The position numbers were made by a program, and so were the translations under genes. Below the pieces are notes generated by a model. It was not told where the DNA came from. It saw nothing but the letters and a program-made list of their open reading frames with translations, and searched no databases. A stretch of DNA of 64,000 bases from Methylosinus sp. PW1 (lineage in GTDB: Bacteria; Pseudomonadota; Alphaproteobacteria; Rhizobiales; Beijerinckiaceae): the NCBI RefSeq assembly GCF_000745215.1, contig NZ_JQNK01000009.1:2790001-2854000 (forward strand), written 5' to 3'. Positions within the stretch are counted from its first letter, which is position 1. Each line of letters begins with the position of its first letter. Positions 26,614 to 34,163 of the stretch are shown piece after piece.

Positions 26614-26685
26614 TTCGCTCTTTGGTCACGCAAATTGCCGCTTGGCGCGATGAATTTCTGCGGAATTCCTCGGCGGCCCGAGCCT

Positions 26686-28392
26686 CTACGGGATATCCTT
26701 GGGCTTCGGCTCGACATCGGTCGAGCTCTCCGACGAAGAGTCGACCGAACTGGCCTCGTGAACGGAGGCCTTTTTTCTGTGACGGTTCTTTGAGGGTGTG
26801 GCGTCGAATGATCGTCGTTGCTCCTCTTGAAACGCTCGCCAGAGGCGTTCGCCTTCGTCGCGGGCCTTTTTGGCCCCGTCCGGCTTCGCGGGAGGCTCTG
26901 GAAACGCATCGATCGTCGGACCCTCGGACGGCGCAGTGGCGTCAGGGTCTTCGGTCGATCGCGGCGAGACCGTGGCCTCGTGATCCGCGGCCGTGCATTC
27001 GGCGAATGGCGCCGCGGCCGGAGGCGGCTCTTGCGACCCCTCGAGCACGATTGACGGAGCCAGTTTGTCGGCGCTCTCTTGCGTTTGCGAAATGGTCTTG
27101 GGTCGCGGCTCGACGATCTCGGGGGCGTGATCGACATCCCCAGAAGCCGGGATCGGCGGCTTTTCTCGAAGCGCCATCTGGAGGCGCTCGCTTTCGTCGG
27201 GAGCCTCTTTCGCTTCGTCCACCTGCGCGGAGGGCTCAGGAACGAGGTCGATCGTGGGACCCTCGATGGAGGCGGCAGGGTCCGTGTCGAGCGTGATGGA
27301 CGGCGCGTCGGCGTCGGCGCTCTCGGCCGATTGCGGCGATTCCTCGGCCCCGTCCGCGTGATCTGTGATCGCCGTTTCCGTGAATTCCGCGGCCGAAGTC
27401 GCGTCATGGAAGCATTCGAGCTCGCGCGAGGGAGCCTCTTTGCCGGCCTTCTCTTTGGCCGCCTTCTCGTGCACCCGTGACAACGCCGCAAGTCGCCGCG
27501 CGACGATCGCGCGCACACGAGCCACGTCTCCGGGATCCGGGGTCGGCAGCGAGATGTCGCGCGCGCCTGATTTCGTGACTCGGCCGTAATGGGACTGCGC
27601 CGTCCTGTCGACGCTGTGGCCGACGAGCGCCGCGATTTCGACGGGCGAATAGACCCTTTTCGCTTGGGCGATGAATTCGCGCCGGCATGAATAGAGCGCG
27701 AAATGCTTGGCGCGATCAGGCCACAGGCGACGGCTCACGGAGCCGAGCACGTTTTGCAGGGCTTTGCGATGGGCTTCGTATTCGGCCGCGGAAGGGGATT
27801 TCCGCGCGATCGCAATGGTCCGCGAAATCGCGCCCAATGTCTCCGGCGGCAGATGGCGCCAATGGAGCGTCCGGTGTGGGCCATGCGCGCGGCCGTTCGT
27901 GGCCTTTGCATTTTTGACCACCAGTCTGACGGAGCCGTCCGAGGACACCTTCAGATCGGCGCCGCGCCACTCGGACGGGCGCAGGCCCGTCGTGCATGAC
28001 GCGCGTATAAAGTCGACGAGCTCCAGCGCCCGGTTGGATCGCCCGAGTCGAAGAGCCGCGAAAATCCGCTCTCGCTCATCAGCTCCGAAGCGCGTCGCCT
28101 TGGCGGCCGACGTCTGGTCGGTCTTTTTTCTCGCGCCGGTTTGTGTCGCTGCGCCCAGCTCCGCCATCGCGCCGCACTCGTCCGGGTGCGCCCGCTTCAT
28201 GACCTCGATGACCGAGCGCTTGTAGGTCCGCCATGTCGACCGGCTCCACCGAGGTCGCTGCGCAATGAGCCACTCGACGAAACGCGGCCATGTCAGCGTG
28301 GCGAGGTCGAGCATGAGCATGCTGGCGCATTGCCACCGCAATTGCGACGTGCGGACCGTATATGCGGAGACAGTCTGCTCGCTGATCGCCAC
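26686..28392 (-). CDS. Tyrosine recombinase-like protein with long acidic C-terminal tail
   Basis: A 568-residue protein. Residues 1-290 form a core-binding plus catalytic tyrosine-recombinase region: first arginine R138 (TTGLRPSE), a candidate lysine near K160 (VVKNAKATNGRAHG), Y234-S-C-R237 in place of the usual H-x-x-R, then G-H259 and nucleophile candidate Y269 (GHSVDRTAQSHYGR). Residues 300-568 are low-complexity, rich in E, P, A and S, with recurring EGPTID motifs, and probably disordered. The YxxR box and a perfect palindrome 250 bp upstream recall telomere resolvases, but a resolvase or integrase role is equally open. Confidence 0.65.
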   Translation of the reverse strand: MAISEQTVSAYTVRTSQLRWQCASMLMLDLATLTWPRFVEWLIAQRPRWSRSTWRTYKRSVIEVMKRAHPDECGAMAELGAATQTGARKKTDQTSAAKATRFGADERERIFAALRLGRSNRALELVDFIRASCTTGLRPSEWRGADLKVSSDGSVRLVVKNAKATNGRAHGPHRTLHWRHLPPETLGAISRTIAIARKSPSAAEYEAHRKALQNVLGSVSRRLWPDRAKHFALYSCRREFIAQAKRVYSPVEIAALVGHSVDRTAQSHYGRVTKSGARDISLPTPDPGDVARVRAIVARRLAALSRVHEKAAKEKAGKEAPSRELECFHDATSAAEFTETAITDHADGAEESPQSAESADADAPSITLDTDPAASIEGPTIDLVPEPSAQVDEAKEAPDESERLQMALREKPPIPASGDVDHAPEIVEPRPKTISQTQESADKLAPSIVLEGSQEPPPAAAPFAECTAADHEATVSPRSTEDPDATAPSEGPTIDAFPEPPAKPDGAKKARDEGERLWRAFQEEQRRSFDATPSKNRHRKKASVHEASSVDSSSESSTDVEPKPKDIP

Positions 28393-28412
28393 GCCGATTT
28401 TCCTATTTCAAT

Positions 28413-28432
28413 GTCGCGCCGCCATTGGCGCG
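28413..28432. promoter_or_regulatory. Inverted repeat just upstream of the recombinase gene
   Basis: TCGCGCC-GCCATT-GGCGCGA, a 7-bp stem 21-40 bp before the recombinase start codon (minus strand). It is placed for an operator or leader hairpin of that gene. Confidence 0.35.
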
Positions 28433-28641
28433 ATCCGATCTACGACGACGACCGCGGCGCGGTTCGGGAATAGGGGTTGCGTCCATGGATCCGGTCCAAA
28501 AATAAAGTCAGTGATGCTAAATATCATATGATCAAATGTGTTTAATTTGTGTTCAGTTTTGTGCTTTGTGCCGGTGAAAATCAAAAAAATCAACGTTGTG
28601 ATGGTGGCTCGATTCGTGGAGATCGAGGAGAAAAAGTCATG

Positions 28642-28703
28642 TTATGTAACGGAATTGTCCGCGGACAATTCCGTTACATAAACGGATAAATCCGTTTCAT
28701 AAC
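28642..28703. promoter_or_regulatory. Perfect 40-bp palindrome with a third half-site
   Basis: 28642-28681 is a perfect palindrome centred on GTCCGCGGAC, with outer half GTTATGTAACGGA (28641-28653). A third, nearly identical half-site TCCGTTTCATAAC lies at 28691-28703, in direct orientation to the right half and offset by exactly 21 bp, two helical turns. It lies in the AT-richer 777-bp divergent region between the recombinase (28392) and the gene at 29170. No T-run follows, so it is not a simple terminator. A binding site for a dimeric protein, or a recombination/telomere-resolution target, fits better. The rest of 28433-29169 holds no gene; TTGACA at 29103 is a possible -35 but lacks a well-spaced -10. 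Confidence 0.8.
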
Positions 28704-29169
28704 GATGGAGTAACGCGGCACCGACACATCCATGTGGAGTGGTGTCCATAACCATCCTGTAAATTTCGTTCGAGGTCTGATCCCCTAGCAGAGCCGTTAT
28801 GCGAGATCGATCACGTAATCGATAGCGCTATTGCTGGGATGGTTCGAATCTTGGCGATTTGGCGCCTTTGGAGCGCTCCAGTTTCAGCGTGTCCGTAAAT
28901 TTAGATGGCGCCTTGAGGAACGAATGAATCTTGCAATTCGAGGGGTCAAGCGCTTTCTGATAGCTACCTCGAACAACGGTGGTGGAATTCCATAGCTCTT
29001 ATGTGCGCATGCGTACACATTTCGAAATCATGTCGGGATTGTCGTCGGGATTATCGCTCATGGCCCGGGAAAATCCTTGTGAAAGTCGTATGAAAAATGC
29101 GCTTGACAAATGTAAATGCTCGAGTGAGCCTGTGATATAGCTTAATCGTTCAGCTTAGCGAGGTGCGTG

Positions 29170-30147
29170 ATGATCATCCCCGATTTGGCCACGTTCGCCC
29201 AGGTGTCCACCGAATATCACGCTGCGCTCGCCTCGGTGACGAAAGCTGAAAAGACCGCTTGGCGCCAGACGTTGCAGCGCGGGATCAAATTGCATCTCGC
29301 GGAGCCGCGGCCGGGTGTGACCCCCGAAATGCTCTATGGCGCGTTCAGCCTGCTGGCCGAATTGCTGGCGGACCCGAATCAGCGCCGTATCCTCCATCAG
29401 CGAGGCGCTGCGACGTTGGAGTTCGCGAAAGCGCCCGACATGCGGCCTCGCGATCTGTTCGTGACTCTTCGCGAGCGAGAGCCGGAGCTCGAGCAGGCGC
29501 TCACGGCGCAGGGGCTCATTCGTCACACGGATACACGGAGACGTGGCATCGTCTGCTGGATTTGGCACGGCGTCGCGGCGCCCTCGGTTATCCGCGCCAT
29601 CGTCGGAGCTTCCGGTCAGGTCATGGTGACTCCGGACGCGGACTCCTCGGGCGCTGGCAATGGAAAAGGCGCCGAGACCACGCAAAGCGGCGACGACGCG
29701 AGCGCACACGACCAGGAGACGGAGCCGAGCGCCGCCGCCCCTTCGGCCGCGGTGGCCGCGTCGGAGCCGGTCAGCGAGGAAGCCAAAGCGAAGGTCGTTC
29801 ACGATGCCGAGCCCGACAGACCGCCGCTCGATGGCGCGGACAAGCGTGGGAGGGCTTCTTCGGGCGCGCCGACGCGCGGACGCAGTTCTCCCCTGCGTGG
29901 TCATTCCGCGGCGCCTCAGCAGGCGGAGGGTGAGTTGAAGGCGGGGCCGGAAGAGCAGAAGGCGGAGTTGAAGGAGGATGGTCCGGCCGAGCGCGTGACG
30001 GAGGGAGCGGCCCAGGACGCCGAGGCCTCGACCGCGGAGAGCCTCGTGTCGAATCTGGACATTCCGGCGTCCGGGGCGCCGGACGGGGGCGCCGGAAGAG
30101 GCGACGACGGCGCCGCCGATCTCCCCGAGTTCCTCCGCGGGGACTGA
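29170..30147 (+). CDS. Protein of unknown function, divergent from the recombinase
   Basis: A 325-residue protein that I do not recognise. Residues 1-150 look folded and mostly helical (MIIPDLATFAQVSTEYHAAL, then GAFSLLAELLADPNQRRILH and RHTDTRRRGIVCWIWHG). Residues 160-325 are low-complexity, rich in A, E, G, P and S, and end in an acidic LPEFLRGD. The tail composition resembles that of the recombinase on the other side of the palindrome, which hints at a shared origin or partnership. ATG 29170 follows GAGGTG; GTG 29167 is also possible. Confidence 0.6.
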   Translation: MIIPDLATFAQVSTEYHAALASVTKAEKTAWRQTLQRGIKLHLAEPRPGVTPEMLYGAFSLLAELLADPNQRRILHQRGAATLEFAKAPDMRPRDLFVTLREREPELEQALTAQGLIRHTDTRRRGIVCWIWHGVAAPSVIRAIVGASGQVMVTPDADSSGAGNGKGAETTQSGDDASAHDQETEPSAAAPSAAVAASEPVSEEAKAKVVHDAEPDRPPLDGADKRGRASSGAPTRGRSSPLRGHSAAPQQAEGELKAGPEEQKAELKEDGPAERVTEGAAQDAEASTAESLVSNLDIPASGAPDGGAGRGDDGAADLPEFLRGD

Positions 30148-30447
30148 GCGACGCATCGAAATCTGACGCCGCGCAGACCGGAGACGAGGAGATCGTGCGC
30201 ATTTTCGATAAGGGCGTACGTGCCCGGGCGATTAGCGCGAAGTGTCCGAAGGGGATGGGCGCCGAGGACGTGATCGCCTGATTCTCGCTTCGTGACTTAA
30301 TAACCGATCCGCGGTGACGACCTTCTTATCCAACATCGCAGGATCGAGGCCGGTCTGCCGCGAATGTTGCGTCCCGTGTCGCGCGCGGACGCCTTGCGTC
30401 GCTCGCTCCGGTTTTCACAAAGTATGCCCCTCTCGTGAATCCAATCT
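30148..30447. other. Gene-free stretch with a 42-bp block repeated at 39864
   Basis: No gene is seen. 30237-30278 matches 39864-39905 in 40 of 42 bases. The same block thus occurs just beyond the unknown gene here and next to the integrase there. Its parent sequence is not recognised. Confidence 0.55.
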
Positions 30448-31149
30448 TCAAACGATCGTGCCGAAAATTTTCCCGATGCCGGCGGTGAGGGCCATCGCCA
30501 ATGCGCCCCAGAATGTCACTCGAGCCGTCGCGCGCAGAACATCGGCGCCGCCTGCTCTTGCCCCGATGGCGCCCAAAAGCGCGAGGAAGGCCAAAGACGC
30601 GACGGACACGATGGGGACAAGCGCGCCGACAGGCGCCACGACGACCATGAGCAAGGGCATGGCGGCGCCCAGCGAAAACGTCGCTGCCGATGTCAGCGCC
30701 GCTTGCACCGGACGGGCGGTGGTGATCTCTGAAATTCCGAGCTCATCGCGCGCGTGGGCAGTCAGGGCGTCTTTCGCCATCATTTGCTCGGCGACTCGAA
30801 GCGCAAGCGCTCGATCGACGCCGCGTGTGACATAGACGTCGGCGAGCTCATCGAGTTCCAACTCGACGTTGTCGCTCAACTCTTTACGTTCACGCTTGAG
30901 ATCTGCTCGCTCGGTGTCGGATTGCGAGCTGACGGACACATATTCGCCAGCAGCCATCGACATGGCTCCGGCCGCCAGTCCGGCGACGCCCGCGATTAAA
31001 ATATCGTTTCGCGTCGCGGTCGCCGCGGCTACGCCGACGATCAGGCTCGCGGTCGAGACGATCCCGTCATTGGCGCCGAGCACTGCCGCTCTCAGCCAAC
31101 CGATGCGATCGACGAGGTGCTTCTCAGCGTGCAGGCGAAGACGACTCAT
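30448..31149 (-). CDS. VIT1/CCC1-family Fe2+/Mn2+ transporter
   Basis: A 233-residue membrane protein of the VIT family. The first transmembrane region carries LRAAVLGANDGIVSTASLIVG, then AGAMSMAAGEYVSVSSQ follows, both strongly conserved. A soluble metal-binding loop (about residues 80-145, ERADLKRERKEL to DELGI) and three further hydrophobic segments follow. Members export ferrous iron or manganese from the cytoplasm. ATG 31149 gives the family's usual length; an upstream start at 31188 would add an unlikely leader. Confidence 0.9.
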   Translation of the reverse strand: MSRLRLHAEKHLVDRIGWLRAAVLGANDGIVSTASLIVGVAAATATRNDILIAGVAGLAAGAMSMAAGEYVSVSSQSDTERADLKRERKELSDNVELELDELADVYVTRGVDRALALRVAEQMMAKDALTAHARDELGISEITTARPVQAALTSAATFSLGAAMPLLMVVVAPVGALVPIVSVASLAFLALLGAIGARAGGADVLRATARVTFWGALAMALTAGIGKIFGTIV

Positions 31150-31261
31150 CCCACCCCATTCTCGCGACGTCTGAGCTGGCGCGAACAAGTCGTCGCACGC
31201 TTCCGTTCATGTGGCGCCGATCGATTTGCGGCGATCGGCGGTCTCGATCAAAGCCGTCCTG

Positions 31262-31405
31262 TCATTTGATCCACCCGAGGCCCAGAACTCCCGATACGAT
31301 CAGAAAGATCGCGACGATGTAGTTGAGAAGCCGAGGGATGATCAGAATGAGAACGCCGGCGAGCAGCGAGACGATCGGCTGGAGGTGCGCGATGCTGATG
31401 TTCAT
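31262..31405 (-). CDS. DUF3096 membrane microprotein
   Basis: A 47-residue protein from ATG 31405, preceded by GGGAG. It consists of an HLQPIVSLLAGVLILI segment and a second hydrophobic stretch (LNYIVAIFLIVSGVLGL) linked by a proline-arginine turn, which matches the small DUF3096 family of two-helix membrane proteins. The function is unknown. It lies 113 bp upstream of the VIT transporter start on the same strand and could be co-transcribed. Confidence 0.85.
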   Translation of the reverse strand: MNISIAHLQPIVSLLAGVLILIIPRLLNYIVAIFLIVSGVLGLGWIK

Positions 31406-31570
31406 TGGCCTACTCCCTTAAAGCAATTTTTGGAGATTTCACGAACCGGATCATACCTTGAATTAGGCCGACGGAGCGAAATCGCAATCCGAGATGAATC
31501 GAATTCGCTCGAACTATTGGCGCCGGCAGCGAAGCCTTGGAGGTTCGGCTCATGGTGGGCGCCACTACTT

Positions 31571-31800
31571 CCGACGTCCGGGACCGTTGCCGGAGGCAAG
31601 GACTACGCAGGCGAGCCGCGCCATGTGCTCATCATGCAAGATGACAGTTTCGACGCAACGGACTCCGTCACCATTTGCGCTTTCACGACGGATGAGACGG
31701 ATGCGTCTTCGTCCGGTCTGCTCGTGGCGCCGGACGAGCGCAATGGATTGCGTGTCGCCTGCCGCTCGACGGCGAGCAAGAAGAGTTGTGACGGCGTGAC
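31571..31800 (+). pseudogene. MazF/PemK-type toxin fragment
   Basis: VAGGKDYAGEPRHVLIMQDD, DATDSVTICAFTTDETDA and LLVAPDERNGLRVACR match the core of PemK/MazF endoribonucleases. The N-terminal start and the C-terminal VDKI region are missing or out of frame, and the fragment abuts the stop of the DUF2786 gene. No antitoxin is seen. Non-functional. Confidence 0.8.
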
Positions 31801-33585
31801 TCACGCTCCTTCGACGCTCCGATGCGGCTCGAAATGGCGTCCGGCGGCGACGCCCGCCTCATAGTCGTCGATCGTCACCTTGCGGCGGCGCCCTTGCGGT
31901 TTCGCATGAAAGGAGAGCCCGAGCTTTTCCATTTCCTCGTCTATGACGCTGCGCTTGATCGGCACGAGCGCGCGGGCGCCGGAGGCCTGGTTGGCGGCGT
32001 CACGCTCCGCCTCCATCGTATGGAGCTTGTGGCAAATCCCATGCGCCAGCCCGATCTGAAAGGAGCGGGCCGATGCGCCCGGCTCGCGTTTCTTGTAGGC
32101 GGCGGTCTCGGCCTCGAATGCGAGGACGATCAGATCGTGGAGGACATGCGCCGCGGCGACATCCGCGGGCAGGCCGAAGAACACGAAGCGCAGCGAGCCG
32201 GAGGCGCTCTTCTCGAACCACATTTTGCAATCGCAGAAATGCGCGACAGTCGGCGCGCATTCGTCGATCGGCGCGCGACGTTTGCGGCCGGTGTCGACGC
32301 CGACGCCCTCGCAGGGGCGCTCGCGCATCTCGATCTCGCACAACGTGAGGCCGTAGCGATCGAGCAGCTCGGCCACTTTGCGCGCCGAGGCCAGCGCCTC
32401 CTGCTCGGTGCAGCCTTGCTCGACCGTCTTGGCGCGCAGCGCCTGTATGCGTTGCAGAACGCGTGCGAGCTCGGCGTCGGCCTCGCTGTCGGTCGACTTC
32501 GGCCGGCGCGCCGCGAGCAATCGGCGCCGCAGCTCCTCGAATAGGGTGCGGACTCCGGCATGTGCGCGCTCATGCGCGACGGCGCGCTCGACGTCCGCCT
32601 CCACCTCTTCCAGCATGCGTCCGCCGCCGAAGCCGGCGACGTCGCGCCGGTCGAGCGTCTCCAGCATCAGATAGGCCAGCGTGGAGAAGATGTCGGCGAC
32701 ATTGGCGCGGCCGGCCCGTTGCGATATCACGCTACGCGACAGCGCGTGGACGATGATGTCGACGCTCGCCAATTCGCGCGCTTCCTGGACGAGCGCGGGC
32801 GTCGTCTCGCCCTCTGCCGCCAGGAAGGCGGCGGCGAGCGCGTCGAGCGCGTCCCGCTCCTCCACGAAAGCCTCGGCCTCCGCGGGCGGCTCCGAAAAGA
32901 CGTTGAGGCCCTCCACGCGCAGCCCGCCGTGACGCACGACATGGCGGTAGACCGCGGCGGCGCAGCGCCGGGGATTGACGAGTCCCTTGCCCGGCCGAAC
33001 GAAAGATAGCGCTTCCGCTAGCGCCGTCTCGTCCAGCGGCAGGAGTGGCCCGACCGCCACGAAATCGCCTCCGGGCAAAGGTGCGAGCCAAGTCGCGACA
33101 TCCACGAGCATGGCGCTCTCCGGCGCCGTGTCGTCGAGGAGGGAGATGGAAGCGCCGCTCGCCCGATCCTGTGCGAGGAGGCGGCGCTCGCCCACGCGGG
33201 ATTTATATTGCACCAAATGGAATTCCGTTTGGACCAGAATGTCGAGCGCCGCGCGCGTCTCGGCATCCGCGTCCGCGCGGCGCTGTTTCGCATAGCGCTC
33301 GATCGGCGCTGCGCCCATCAGCGTCGGCGTGAAGAGCGCGAGACAGCCGGCGAGGGTCAGCGCCTCGATCAGAAACGACGCGGCGCTCGGATCATTCGGA
33401 TCGAGCGGCGCCGCCTTGGCGAGCCATGGCCGAAGGATTTCCTCGATCTTGGCGGGCGGCAGACCGGAGAGCGCGTCGACGCACATTTCCTCGACGAGCG
33501 TGGCTATGCTGGCGTCGTCGCTGTCGATCCTCTTTCGAGATTGCTTTTCGGTTTTGCGCGCCGTTGCGCCCCGATGTCCGGCCAT
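31801..33585 (-). CDS. DUF2786-domain protein, copy 2
   Basis: A 594-residue paralogue of the protein at 19331-21115, same length and nearly the same sequence, with scattered substitutions (for example ARMESDDASVA against KRIDSDDASIA). The same DUF2786 block (RVLQRIQALRAKT, EQEALASARKVAELLDRYGL) sits in the C-terminal third. The leader, including the GCTCGA/TCGAGC palindrome at 33602-33617 and GGAAGGGAG, is shared with copy 1. Both copies are intact, which suggests selection on each. It lies divergent from the 2OG oxygenase gene, 578 bp away. Confidence 0.8.
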   Translation of the reverse strand: MAGHRGATARKTEKQSRKRIDSDDASIATLVEEMCVDALSGLPPAKIEEILRPWLAKAAPLDPNDPSAASFLIEALTLAGCLALFTPTLMGAAPIERYAKQRRADADAETRAALDILVQTEFHLVQYKSRVGERRLLAQDRASGASISLLDDTAPESAMLVDVATWLAPLPGGDFVAVGPLLPLDETALAEALSFVRPGKGLVNPRRCAAAVYRHVVRHGGLRVEGLNVFSEPPAEAEAFVEERDALDALAAAFLAAEGETTPALVQEARELASVDIIVHALSRSVISQRAGRANVADIFSTLAYLMLETLDRRDVAGFGGGRMLEEVEADVERAVAHERAHAGVRTLFEELRRRLLAARRPKSTDSEADAELARVLQRIQALRAKTVEQGCTEQEALASARKVAELLDRYGLTLCEIEMRERPCEGVGVDTGRKRRAPIDECAPTVAHFCDCKMWFEKSASGSLRFVFFGLPADVAAAHVLHDLIVLAFEAETAAYKKREPGASARSFQIGLAHGICHKLHTMEAERDAANQASGARALVPIKRSVIDEEMEKLGLSFHAKPQGRRRKVTIDDYEAGVAAGRHFEPHRSVEGA

Positions 33586-33846
33586 GCCGCCACTCCCTTC
33601 CGCTCGAGTTTTCGAGCTTACACAAGTCGCACGGGCGGGCGCGGGATCGCAGGGCGCTTTCCACCGGGATTTTGCGCGCGGGGAACGACGCGGCGCCGGC
33701 GAGACGCGTCGCCGCCGGGCGAGGGCGGCGGGCGCTGGCGAAGACGCGACGGCGAATGGCGCCGACCCCGATGACGAGTTCCTCGTCGACTCCGCTATCG
33801 CTCGACGATGCGCGCGGTTGCATGGACCTGATCCACGCTCCGAGCG

Positions 33847-33950
33847 TGATGCGCTGATCGCCGCGACGGGCGCTTGTCCACGGCATGATGGTCGCGACGC
33901 GCAATATTGCCGACTTTGCGCCAATGGGCGTCCCGATCTTCAATCCGTGA
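33847..33950 (+). pseudogene. PIN-domain toxin C-terminal scrap
   Basis: ALIAAT and, after a one-base shift, LVHGMMVATRNIADF to VPIFNP and stop, match the C-terminus of VapC/FitB PIN toxins. Nothing of the N-terminal half remains. The remainder of the 578-bp gap 33586-34163 holds the DUF2786 leader at its left end and no other recognisable gene. Confidence 0.7.
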
Positions 33951-34163
33951 CGCTGACGGAGCCGAGGTCCAGCGCGTCGAGATGCGCGGGCTTCTCGCGC
34001 CCGATCTTCCGCGGCATTCGTGCGAGATGCAGGCATTCTATGGGCGAGCGTCGACCCGCGCGCGGGCGAGACGACGCGATTTTCTCCCCAGCTTTCGCTC
34101 CTGTCCCGCTCTCGCCTCGGGCGGAGCCGGCGTATATTCGGGGAATCGTCAGGACCTTGCCGC

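Noticed and set aside
28642..28681. 40-bp palindrome considered as a rho-independent terminator
   Set aside because: It has no T-run, has AT-rich outer arms, and lies between two divergent start codons rather than after a gene.
29103..29141. TTGACA with a following TATAGC as a promoter for the gene at 29170
   Set aside because: The spacer between the hexamers is about 27 bp, far from the usual 16-18, so I do not list it as a promoter.
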